From NCBI GenBank assembly GCA_026545765.1, contig JAIFAC010000452.1, positions 1 to 64,000 of the forward strand: 64,000 bases of DNA, written 5' to 3'. Origin of the DNA: Plantago major (taxonomy: Eukaryota > Streptophyta > Magnoliopsida > Lamiales > Plantaginaceae). Position numbers and translations under genes: made by a program. Under the pieces are notes generated by a model. That model saw only the letters and a list, made by a program, of their open reading frames with translations, did no database searches and was not told the origin of the DNA. Numbering within the stretch: position 1 is the stretch's first letter; each line of letters begins with the position of its first letter. Below, one piece after another: positions 27,179 to 37,241 of the stretch.

Positions 27179-27186
27179 CTTTTATA
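27179..27186 (-). promoter_or_regulatory. TATA box of the peroxidase gene
   Basis: TATAAAAG on the minus strand lies 63 bases upstream of the peroxidase ATG at 27116, a normal plant TATA-to-start distance with a ~30-base leader. Confidence 0.65.
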
Positions 27187-27189
27187 AGA

Positions 27190-28900
27190 GAACAAAGGCT
27201 GCTGAATTCGTTATTTCCACTGGAGAGTGAAAAAGCCACTTAAGATGTCCCTTTCAGTTAAGTTTGGCAAAATTCAACAAAAACATAGTGGGGGAGAAGC
27301 AACATAGGCGGTGAGTTATAGAACTCTCTAGTGTCCAATAGGTTATCCCTATAGTAGAGCAGGTGACAAGTAGTGGATTCATAGTAAAACCTCACAATTG
27401 ACAATCAGGCTAAAGGATAGATCAATCTTGGTCATTCAAAGTCATTTCTTTTAAGTCGAGATATCAGACATCCGATAAGAATGTATGAAATTTAAGGGAG
27501 ACAGACACTCGTTAAAAAAAATTTGCACTTTTAAATCCTAGAAGTTGCATAGAATAGAATTACAGACGATGCAGAGGATCTGCACTTAATTCATCTTCAA
27601 GATGTTTAATGCAATACATGTGTAAAATTAATGACTAAGGAAAGTAGACATATTTCATATTAATAAGAATAATGTGCAATTCTTCTACAACTACAGAATA
27701 TCTGAATTCAGCCAAATATTGATGTATCCTCCATTCATAAAGCTGGCCACGGACTTGCCTTACATGCAACTTTCAGATACCACGCACCCTAAACGATACA
27801 ACATAACAAGTGAAATGTCTTCCTGTTTAAGGGGCCTCTTCTTGAAGTCTTTTAAGCACCTTATAAACTTTCTATAATGTATAGGCCATTTCAAGGCTAA
27901 GAAGAAGCAAAACTTATGCCTTATGCTTAGTTTTCAACAGTTTATGAACAATAGCAAGAGGCACATCACACCAACTTAGGTACTCATAGAAGCTGCATAA
28001 TGTGCGTCTAAGAAGAGCATCTAAATGGGATTTCAGTGTGGCAGCAGCCTTCAAACTATAATTTCTCAGATTTTAAAAATTCACCCCTTGAATCTCAGAA
28101 AAATTCGCCATCATGGCCCCTCCCTCTTAACATATCCTTTCGATATCATACTTTGCCTCACCTGCCAAGTTTTTGCTTCACTTAACTAAAAATTCCACAC
28201 CCACCCTTGAACCCTTTATCTTAGTTTCCCAGTTCTTTACATCAATCCACAAAATAGTTAAATTACATAAATATGCAAAAAGAACATCCCTATTGCATAA
28301 AAAAAATCCAAATACACAATATGAAACTGCATAACATGACACAGAGCCGAATTAAATTATTTTGCAGCCCCAAACAAAAATAATGCTTTGTTAAATTTCC
28401 ACTGAACAGCATGAGCATGTTTAAATTGCTACAGGACATAAACAAATGGAACACTGAATTCCAGATAAGGAACCCATTACCAGTTACAAGCAGTGGATGT
28501 GGCCTAGAATCTCAAAGTTGAAGTGGGAAATTGCATCACTTATATGGAGATGGGACAAATTAGCAAAAACTTGGAAACAATGTCCAATTCTTTTGTCAAT
28601 AAAGTGAGATTAGTGGAGGCGTAACGAAAACTCAAGCTAATGCACCAACCCATTTTTTCGACGCGAATATTTTCGTCCAAGATGAGAAGTGAAAGACTGA
28701 TTGTCATACTCAGGGAGTTGACAATTCGATTCTTAGGGTTTTGGATTGGATGTCATAGTATTTCAATTTGGGAAAAAAATTGTGAAAACAGTTATCACTC
28801 AACAAAATATACCCCTAAATTCAACCCTACATGAATAAAAAATTCACAAAACACCCCGTTCTTTTTTAAAGTAATATTTTAATTGAAAGAAATGACTGGA
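27190..28900. other. Intergenic region, no gene recognised
   Basis: It lies upstream of the peroxidase. Short open stretches (27674-27877, 28640-28834) have no recognisable motif. Sequences around 28070-28120 and 28745-28860 may be termini of a non-autonomous element, but I could not pair them convincingly. Confidence 0.35.
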
Positions 28901-28943
28901 ACTCCGGTGTGCCATGGAAGGAAGCTCAGATAGAGGTGGACAG

Positions 28944-29036
28944 AGCTTCCACCATGGAAGAAGCTTTGTCGAGTTTCCACCATGGAAGCTCAAACCGAGC
29001 CTAAGTTTCCACCATGGAAGCTCAAACCGAGCCTCC
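28944..29036 (+). repeat. Short tandem repeat, 32 bp unit
   Basis: TTTCCACCATGGAAGCTCAA followed by ACCGAGCCT occurs at 28974 and 29006, with a degenerate copy at ~28946 (CTTCCACCATGGAAGAAGCT). CCATGG makes each unit partly palindromic. Confidence 0.8.
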
Positions 29037-29458
29037 ATGAAAACTTCGATAATTTTTTTTTCTAAAGTTCAACGGAGATCCGGTGATGGTGTGGAGTTTT
29101 GAGTAGAATGAGACATATTTTGTAGAAAATGTAAATTAACTATTTAGGAGGGGTGAGTTTTGCAATTTATGTAATTTGTATTTTAATTTTTTTAATTATG
29201 AAATTTGATAACAAATTAATTTTATTTGTTAGATTATGTCATTTGTCCAATTTTAAATGGTGTACACCGTACAGTGTAATTAGTCTAGCCCCATGTTAAT
29301 AACATAAATGTTGGATTAACAACACAAAAATGTTATTATTGACAAAATAGATCCGTGTGTCCCTTTCTACATAAGTTATCTAGAAACCGTCTCTACCTCG
29401 TGTTTACCTTTTCATCTTCTATTAATTATGTTTTTGTGTAAGTATCCTAAGATACAGT

Positions 29459-29880
29459 CACTCTCTCCATTCTTTTTTTTTAAAAGGTTTACATTTACTA
29501 TTTTGGGTTTTTTTTTTTTTTTTAAGTTTAACGTTTCCTTTTTTGGAAACCCACTATCTACATTTATTGATTTTTTAAATACTTTCTTTCATACTTTATC
29601 CATTATCTCTCTTACTTATTCTAGACTCTCTCTTACTATTTTTTTTTTTTTTTTTTGGAGAATATCAATATTACAGTCGTATTGCATCCACTTGAACTAA
29701 TATATCAATCATATCGATTACAAACCCGCTCTTCACGGAAATCGAACCCATAACCTCTGGGATTATGGCAACTCAGCCTAACCAATTGAGCTAGACCTCA
29801 TTGGCCTCTTACTAGTTTATTCAATTTCCTTAAAATTTACACCAAATCAAAATGTAAACCTTCTAAAAGATCGGAGGGAG
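29459..29880. mobile_element. MITE interrupted by a SINE (family shared with 58037-58270)
   Basis: The left end CTCTCTCCATTCTTTTT then AAAAGGTTTACAT is inverted at the right end as ATGTAAACCTTCTAAAAGAT then CGGAGGGAG, followed by TA. Removing the SINE (29639-29814) leaves about 245 bp, matching the 234-bp relative at 58037-58270. The two share CACTATCTACATTTATTGAT-like interior sequence. Confidence 0.65.
29639..29805 (-). mobile_element. tRNA-derived SINE with target-site duplication
   Basis: On the minus strand the head contains a perfect A box, TAGCTCAATTGG (29782-29793), and a B box, GGGTTCGATT (29740-29749). The element ends in a ~20-base poly(A) at 29639-29658 (T on the + strand). The 9-bp sequence CTCTTACTA flanks it exactly, at 29630-29638 and 29806-29814. 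The body is about 167 bp. It looks like a tRNA at first, but the poly(A) tail and target duplication make it a SINE. Confidence 0.85.
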
Positions 29881-30514
29881 TATAATTTGCCAAGAGAACG
29901 GACCAATGTTGTTAATAAAATAATTGATATTATCTAGACACGATCTAACGAAAATTTGTGTTATTTTTCAATCAAATAATCTCTATTCAAGAAAACCATC
30001 AATATTATCTAGAGCAAGTCTGCTGAGATACGATATCTAGATAAATTATCTAGAGATGGACCTATCTTGTCAAGAAAACCATCAATATTATCAATCAATA
30101 TACCAATGTTCTCAACATTGATATTTTTCGTATTACAACAAGACTTATTTCGTTAACAACATAAACGTTTTGATTAATAACATGGATGGTTTTGTTGATA
30201 ATATAGACCGTCTCTAAATAGAACCGTCTTTCATGAGACTTTGTGATCCATATTTTGAGGGGCTAAATATTTGGTTTTCTCTAATCCTACTACATGTTAT
30301 ACTACCTCATGATGATTTAAATGTTGTACATGATTGTAATATTATGATAAAATGTCAATGCACAACACATTAAAGATCTTAGGTAGATGTCAGATATAGA
30401 AATGCAAGTAGTTCTTCGCATGTGCCCCAACATATTTGGGGGCCATTTTTAATATACAAGCAACTATTAACTATTGTTTAATTAACCTAATTGAACACTC
30501 AAATCATAACATTA
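29881..30514. other. AT-rich intergenic sequence
   Basis: No gene is recognised. It includes repeated ATCTAGA and AATATTATC phrases at 29925-30090 without a clear unit. Confidence 0.35.
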
Positions 30515-30940
30515 ACTAGAATACGAGAAAACACTACGCGTGTTATTGTGACATATAGTTACAAATAATAGAAGAAGTATATGAAGGTAATTATATCGTT
30601 GTTTTTTTATAATGAATTAGTACATTTTTTCGATTTGAATTAGTGCGAAGGGATCTGTTTTAATTTAATTGGAGAAAAGATCGCTCACGCTTTTCTTTTA
30701 TGATGAATTAATTTCATTGGGGTTAAATTAGGGTTTGAAATTTAATTGGAGAAGGCATAATGAATTTTTATATGATGCTAAGGTAGAATTAGGGCTTGAA
30801 ATTATATTAGAGAAGACACATTTACTTTTTGTAATTAAAGTCTGATTTACATATATATTTCAGATGGGTCCAATTTAACTTAAGTTAAGTACTCAATTGC
30901 ACGGCTCCGATAGTTGTCCACTTATTAAATTAAAGTAAAA
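30515..30940 (-). mobile_element. Helitron-like non-autonomous element, copy 1
   Basis: On the minus strand the 3' end reads a hairpin (AACAC-GCGTA-GTGTT) followed by a short spacer and CTAG|T, the usual Helitron 3' signature. The body shares GTTATTGTGACATATAGTTA and the inner AATTGCACGGCTCCGATAGT stretch with copies 2 and 3. The 5' end (right side on the + strand) is not defined. Confidence 0.55.
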
Positions 30941-31555
30941 ACTAGAACGTAAGAACACACTACGCGTGTTATTGTGGCACATAGTTACAGTTATAGAAGA
31001 CGTATACGAAGGCAAGTAATATTGTTGTTTCTGATAATGAATTTCTTTTTTTCAAGTTGAATTAGTGTTTAGGTTGATCTGCTTTAATTTAATTGGAGAA
31101 GATGGAGCAGAAAGATTGGCTATCGTTGTTTTAATGATGAATTAATCTTGTCGGGTTGAATTCACGTTTAAAATTTAATTGGAGAATACATATTGGTTTC
31201 TTTCTTTATGATGAGTTGATTTTGTTGGGGTTAAATTAATGTTTAAAATTTAAATGGAGAAGGAAGATTGGTTTTTGTTATGATGCATTGATTTTGTTGA
31301 AATTGAATTAGGGCTTGTAATTTAATTGAATAAAACATATTGTTTTTTTTAATTAAAGTCTAACTAAAATTGTTTTTTTTTTTTAATTTTAAACGTGAAT
31401 TCAACCCAACTAAAATTTAATTGGAGAATACAAATTGGTTTCTTTCTTTATGATGAGTTGATTTTGTTGGGGTTAAATTAGTGTTTAAAATTTAAATGGA
31501 GAAGGAAGATTGGTTTTTGTGAAATACAAAAGATGTGAGTGGATATGATTAACTG
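30941..31555 (-). mobile_element. Helitron-like non-autonomous element, copy 2
   Basis: It starts (minus-strand 3' end) with ACTAGAACGTAAGAACACAC then TACGCGTG, directly abutting copy 1. The inside carries a ~100-bp duplication: GGTTTCTTTCTTTATGATGA occurs at ~31194 and ~31437 with the same flanks. Confidence 0.5.
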
Positions 31556-31559
31556 AGAT

Positions 31560-31611
31560 GTGTGTCAAAATATGACGCTGTAACAAGCGTAGCGGGTTAC
31601 CCAAATTCTAG
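31560..31611 (+). mobile_element. Possible plus-strand Helitron 3' end
   Basis: AGCGTAGCGGGTTACCCAAA then TTCTAG, followed by T, forms a short GGGT/ACCC hairpin just upstream of CTAG|T. It is opposite in orientation to the neighbouring copies. A single-end call only. Confidence 0.35.
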
Positions 31612-31614
31612 TAA

Positions 31615-32088
31615 TAGCGTAAGTGTGGGAAGCATGTTTTCGATCTACACGAGATATATTTTGTTAAAATCTATACTATCATAATATTTATTCTTATATA
31701 TTTACAAGTTAGTGATATATATATATATATGTATGTATAAAGTGTAAATTAAAGTTCCATATCATATAAACCTTTTGCTTTAATAGACAACTCAAATGCA
31801 TGAGCTTCAAAGTTCAATATTCCTATTTAATCTGTTAGCATTAAGCATTCCAATTTCCATGTACAGATTTTTCACCAAAACCAAACATCACCAGGCGCCA
31901 TATGGATCCTAAACATAATTCAAAGTAATGTGTAGCAATTTCAAGGAGCTGACTTCGTTTCATTTTCCGTGGCAGTAACTCTTTCTGCTAATTCCACATC
32001 TTGGGCACTTCAACTGCTTAATTGGTCTTCAGCATCAACAACTCTGTCTTTAGTGGCTGCAAAATATTCTGAAATGCATGGTCTAGGC
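31615..32088 (-). other. Possible gene fragment next to an LTR
   Basis: On the minus strand at ~32090-31960 the sequence encodes a peptide containing EYFAATKDRVVDAEDQLSS and, in another frame, LKCPRCGISRKSYCHGK before a stop. It looks exon-like, but I cannot assign a family. The remainder (31615-31900) is AT-rich. Confidence 0.25.
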
Positions 32089-33439
32089 TGTAACTCCCAA
32101 AAATTCCTTGCTTCGCCCTGCCCCCTCCTCTGATGTGCACTCAGATTTCGTTATAAAACCCAGAATCCCTAAATACAATCAAGATTAAATTTATAAGTCG
32201 GAAGTACTCAAATCCACAGTTTATAGCGGAAAGTTGAGTCGGGATGTCGTTTTCCACTGACACTTAGCATAGGAACAAGCAAATAACGTTTGAATTTAAA
32301 TGAAGAAAAGTAATCAGATTAATCTCGTATATAATAATTAAATCGCAGAAACCCTAAATTGCTTTGTTTGTAAATCAATGATGAAAAGGCGAAAGGTTCT
32401 CCAACCTCCTCCGCTATGCTACTCCCAACTACTTAGAATCAAACAACGATTAGTCGCTCATGTGTAGCAAGGAAACATGCCAAAAGATCAAGTCGTAGTT
32501 AATCCGCATAATCCTTATTAAACCAACAATGTGTTGTGTCACCAACACACTATCTCGCCACGCTTTCGCATAAATCACATAGGATAAAGTAAAGTCCGTT
32601 AAGTCGTAGTTAGTAAGGATTTTCCACGTAAAGAGTCGGACGAATAAAGAACAAGCACGAATTACGTTTTAAAACTAATTCATTAATATAACACGGTATA
32701 TAAAGAAGTAGCAAAAACAGAGCTACGACGGTTCGCCTTTACAAAAGAAAGTTAACTACTCATAGTAATCTAATACAGAAATCGAAATCTAGAGAAGAAA
32801 GGAAGAAGAAGCTTAGTGTCTGATGTCTTCGTGTTGCTGCTTCTAGGGTTTCCTCCTTCTGGGTGCCTGACGGCCAGCGGTTTAGGATTTCACTTTTCCG
32901 AGGACTGGTTCTCTCGCATACCGCCAGAGTCGTAGAATTATGAGACCCCTGAGGTCTTATTTATAGGTGAAATTTCGAGCTTAAACCGCCATTGTTCAAT
33001 AAGGAAGGCTTAGGAAGGAGAGCTCTACCGACAGCGCCAGAATGTTTCGTAACCAAAGCAGCCTCAATCATGGTCGTCTGTGGACCGCAGGCCCTTTCGC
33101 TCCGTGGCTTCAACTGCTTTTCGCTCTTCAATTTCGCATTTCAGAATTTCGCTTTTTTAAAAGTGGTCTTCTATAAAGTTGTCAGATCTTCAATTATCTT
33201 CGCATCGCTTGGTTGCATGACATGTTTTGACTCTCGAACTCCGCGGTAACGCCAATCCGCATATTCGCTTCCTTGTCCCGACGGCACGATTATGCCGCTT
33301 GGTGCCCAAATCGTGCAAATCCTCAAAAACGCGATCATGACCTACAGAAAACACGCAAAGTTGGTAATCGACTATAAAACGATATAAATATTGCATCTAG
33401 GGAAAAAAATGAGGGTCTAAAAGTATGCTATATCGCACA
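32089..33439 (-). repeat. Gypsy-like LTR (solo or truncated element)
   Basis: The + strand limits are TGTAACTCCC and TATCGCACA, so the minus strand runs TGTGCGATA to GGAGTTACA with TG...CA ends. On the minus strand there is a TATA box (CCTATAAATAAG, ~32957-32968), an AACCCTAGAAG leader (~32840) and an ATGAGTAGTTAAC motif (~32753-32765) of the sort seen in plant Ty3/gypsy LTRs. Beyond the CACTA insertion, minus-strand AGGAGGGTGATGTGACA (~36087-36103) may be the purine tract. No matching 5-bp target duplication was found. Confidence 0.5.
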
Positions 33440-34439
33440 ATTCATTCACTACAAGAATTATGTTATTTAGCAACGGAAAGGGGCGACGGATAGTTATCCG
33501 TCGCTCCTTAACGACGGATCGCTCATTTTAGCGACGGATAGGGGCGTTCCCTATCCGTCGTTATATTTGTCGTTAAAAAAAATTAAAACTAATGACGGAT
33601 AATTCTATCCGTCGTTAACTATTATAAAAACGGGAAGAGCAGATTTTTTCCCCCATTTCTATTCTGCTTTATTTCTTCTCCTCTTCTTCGCCATTTTCGC
33701 CCACCTTCCAATTCCGACCAAAACTCCACCATTCCGGCCAATCTTGGACTCTTTTCGAAGCTCGTGGAACAAGGGACTCGGGGGGCCATTCAATTTCATC
33801 GTTCTTCGGCTATTTGTCCCGTAATTGAAGGTATTAGTCTAAAACCCTTACTTTGTTAAATTTGGGATTTTTGCTAATTTCGAGCAATTGTATGTTTTTA
33901 GAAGTTTGCACTAGCTAGTTTAGCTTATATTAAGTAGTGGGTTAAGCTTGAGGTTGTTCAATCGATAGATTTAGGTCAATTTTGAGCAATTGTATGTTTT
34001 TTAATTGTTAGTATCATGTTAGGATATTTGTAAGTATGTACGGTATTTAATTTGATGTTTTCGTATATGTAGTAGGATTAGTGGGATTTGGTTGAGTTTT
34101 TTGAGACCATTTAGATTTAGTGATTTTGGTGGTTGTAGTATAATTGGCTCATATTAACTTAGAAAGAATTACTACTGTTTTAATTTATAATTCGTAATTG
34201 TAATGGAATTTTGACATTCATAAAAAAAAATTTAAACGTAAAATGCATGTAATTCATGAAATTTGGAACGTATTATAATTAACAATGCAATTATAGCCAG
34301 GAATTGGAATTGGTTGTAGTATAATTTGCTCGTATTGACTTGTTGTGAATTACTACTATTTTAATCTACAATATGAAAGCTATTATTCGATTCTTCAAGG
34401 ATGACTTCTCCACCTTCGTCAGCCTCCTCCACCGTCGCT

Positions 34440-34975
34440 CACACCATTGCCGCCACCAATTCGATTCATTGGAGTATCATTGAGTTCGCTTTCAATAGAG
34501 CATCGAGGCAAAATTGCATATACGCCTCCCTATGCGCATGTGGACAGGTTTTCTGCTTTCAATAGAGCATTGGAGGCAGAAATGAAGGCCAATGAAGATG
34601 CAAACATGGCTAAAACCAATGCTGGGAAATAAATGGATGATGAAGATGATGAAATGAATGTTTCTCCACCACCGTTGTCTACACCATTGCCGCCACCACC
34701 CGATTCATTGGAGTTCTGCCGAGTAAGTATACTGCCTTTCTTAGTAGTGATTTCATTTCTATTCTAACATGTAAACTGTATTTTGTAGTTAATTTAGCAT
34801 AATTAATATTTAACCTCGGTTTTTTTTATGTATGTAGAAATTGCGATACACTCTCCTATGCAGACATGTGGACAGGTTTTTCTGCTTTCAATAGAGAATT
34901 GGAGGCAGAAATGAAGGCCGGTGAAGATGCAAACATGGCTAAAACCAATGATGGGAATTAAAGAAATGAATGATG
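34440..34975 (+). other. Duplicated gene-like block inside the CACTA element
   Basis: Two related blocks (about 34441-34640 and 34680-34970) share ACACCATTGCCGCCACCA, CGATTCATTGGAGT, GCATGTGGACAG and GGCAGAAATGAAGGCC. The second block appears split by an intron-like GTAAGTAT...TGTATGTAG (~34722-34837) that is absent from the first, as if one copy derives from a spliced form. Encoded peptides include PLPPPPDSLEF and FNRALEAEMKANEDANMAKT. I do not recognise the source gene. Confidence 0.45.
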
Positions 34976-35160
34976 AAGATGATCATGAGGATTTTGACAT
35001 GACCATTGAGAGAATGATGAACTTTCGATTATTTGAAAGTGTATATCACATGCTTGAATATAGACGGAATCATCTCTAGGTTAGTGTATATATTCATATA
35101 TTATTTGTGATAATATGATCATTCTTCTTTATTTATTTATGCTTTATTTGTGAGGGGTAT

Positions 35161-35368
35161 GTTAGCCACTATATGTGAGACTGAACTTGGTTGATATGTT
35201 AGTCACCATTGTCTTAGCTGCTTTTAGTACAATATGAGTGGTGTGTTAGCCACTATATGTGAGACTGAACTTGGGTGATATGTTAGTCACCATTGTCTTA
35301 GCTGCTTTTAGAACAATATGAGTGGTATGTTAGCCACTATATGTGGGTGATATGTTAGTCACAATTTG
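35161..35368 (+). repeat. 84-bp tandem repeat (2.4 copies)
   Basis: GTTAGCCACTATATGTG occurs at 35161, 35245 and 35329, exactly 84 bases apart. Each of the first two is followed by GATATGTTAGTCACCATTGT; the third is truncated. Confidence 0.9.
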
Positions 35369-36248
35369 TGTAGTATGCGTAATTTTTCATCCATAACTCA
35401 TGGTATGGACTTTACGATTTTAGGCTGAGGTGGTGAGGATGATCGACATTCGGGAGCTGTCAATTCAAGAAGAAAACGACATCTTCTTAGCCTTGATACA
35501 TTTCAGTTATGCTTCTCCTAGATATTTCGCTTTGAACTTCGCTTTTTCCGCCACTCGACCTCTTGCTTTAGCTTATGTACGGATATTTCATTTTATTACT
35601 GATAATCAGATTTTATCAAATGATTTGCTTAATTAAAATAATTTCATTATTATGGATTTACTATCTGACATTATATTTGTGAAACAGTGAAATATAAAAC
35701 ATGCATCAAAATTTTTAAAAAAATCAAAATCGTTAATTTAGCTTACGGTAAAGTATCCGTCGCTAAAATCCAGTAAATTTATAATTTAAAAAAAAACCTT
35801 ATCCGTCGTTAAATCTATCGCTAAATAGCGACGGATTGTTTATTTGTCGCTAAATACACCATTTTTTGTTTTTTATAAAATGAAAATCAATTTTTAGCCA
35901 TTTGATAATATCGGTCGCTAAAAGTCAATGGTTTATCCGTCATGATTTAGCGACGGATAAACTATCCGTCGTTAATCTTCCCGTTGGACGACGACTTTTT
36001 TATCAGTCGCTAAGGACTTAGCGACGATCGGATTGTTGTTTTAGCGATGTATAGATCCGCCGCTAAACAATGTATTTTTGTTGTGATTGTCACATCACCC
36101 TCCTAAAAGCCCCTTTTCAAATCAGAATGTTAAAGGTAGGACATTTTATACTAAACGCATGACACTTTTTTACCAATTCCTACTCGGTTCATGTTTGCTA
36201 GTCCTATTTTGTTTCGGTTCCTAGCGCCAAGCATCATACTTATATCAT

Positions 36249-36720
36249 ACTAGAACGTGAGAACACGCTACGCGTGTTATTGTGGCACATAGTTACAATT
36301 ATAAAAGATGTATATAAAGAGGCAAGTAATATCGTTGTTTCTAATAATGAATTTTTTTTTCAAGCTGAATTAGTGTTTGAGTTAGTGTCAATTGATCGTT
36401 GTTTTTAATGATGAATTGATTTTGTTGGGTACTGGGTTCAATTAGGTTTAAAATTTAATTGCACAAGACAAATTGGTTTTTTAATAATGAATTGATTTTG
36501 TCAGTCGATTAGTGTTAAATTTAATTGGAGAAGGAAGATTGGTTTTTGTTATGCTGCATTGATTTTGTTGAAGCTGAATTAGGGTATATAATTTGATTGA
36601 ATAAAATAGATTGTTTTTTGTGATTAAAGTTTAATTTACATATATATTACAAATGAATTCAATTTAACTTAAATTAAGTACTCAATTGCATAACTTCAAT
36701 AGTTGTCTACTTATATATAC
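36249..36720 (-). mobile_element. Helitron-like non-autonomous element, copy 3
   Basis: The minus-strand 3' end has a perfect 7-bp hairpin (AACACGC-GTA-GCGTGTT), then an 11-base spacer and CTAG|T. The body matches copies 1 and 2 (GTTATTGTGGCACATAGTTA; ATTGCATAACTTCAATAGTT). Confidence 0.6.
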
Positions 36721-36926
36721 TGTAATACACCTTCTGCACTGCTAATATACTTTTATTTCTTTTATTAACATCTCGTTAACAAGTAATTACATAAACATAG
36801 TAATATATTAAATCGCATTCACTACTATTATTCTTACTTTATTATCTATCTCTCATACTTTTCTAAGTTTTTATCATTCGTCTCTCCTGCTTTAATATCC
36901 ACTACAAATTTTTTATTATTTATATA

Positions 36927-37072
36927 CTCCCTCTGTCCCGATTTCAATTTCCCATGTTGACTTTTTCGATCAACCATGTTCAATTTTGCATTATTTATAT
37001 ATTCGAGGTTAAAATTGATAATGGGTGACCAGAAAAAGTCAACACCGTAAGTTGAGATTGAGACGAAGAGAG
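36927..37072. mobile_element. Stowaway-type MITE (146 bp)
   Basis: The ends CTCCCTCTGTCCCG and (inverted) CTCTCTTCGTCTCAATC are flanked by TA on both sides (36925-36926 and 37073-37074). Interior arms TTGACTTTTTC and GAAAAAGTCAA pair. Confidence 0.75.
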
Positions 37073-37087
37073 TATATTCCATAAATA

Positions 37088-37107
37088 CCCCCCCCCCCCC
37101 CCCCCCC
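37088..37107 (+). repeat. Poly(C) tract, 20 bases
   Basis: A run of 20 C in an AT-rich region. Similar tracts occur at 49877-49892 and about 53469-53477. Confidence 0.95.
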
Positions 37108-37241
37108 AATATAGGTCATATATAGATTAGCAGGACAATGGAGTATATACTAGGAATCCATAAATTTCTTTCCGGGTTGGCTAAGACAATAATCGTAAGG
37201 GTAAATTAAATTTAAAATGAAATATTCCACAATGCATGCCA

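Larger units (their letters stand above)
33447..36085 (+). mobile_element. CACTA (En/Spm) transposon, non-autonomous, complete
   Basis: The left terminus CACTACAAGAATTATGTT and the inverted right terminus CACAACAAAAATACATTG are imperfect repeats. Both ends are flanked by the 3-bp target duplication ATT (33444-33446 and 36086-36088). Dense subterminal repeats of the motif GCGACGGATA in both orientations (33480-33620, 35750-36065) are the expected transposase-binding sites. No transposase is present. The interior carries a duplicated gene-like block and an 84-bp tandem repeat, listed separately. Size is 2,639 bp. Confidence 0.9.

Noticed and set aside
27674..27877. 67-codon frame upstream of the peroxidase
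   Set aside because: No motif, atypical composition, and no splice or promoter context.
29735..29800. tRNA gene
   Set aside because: A and B boxes are present, but the element has a poly(A) tail and target duplication and no acceptor-stem pairing was evident, so it was called a SINE.
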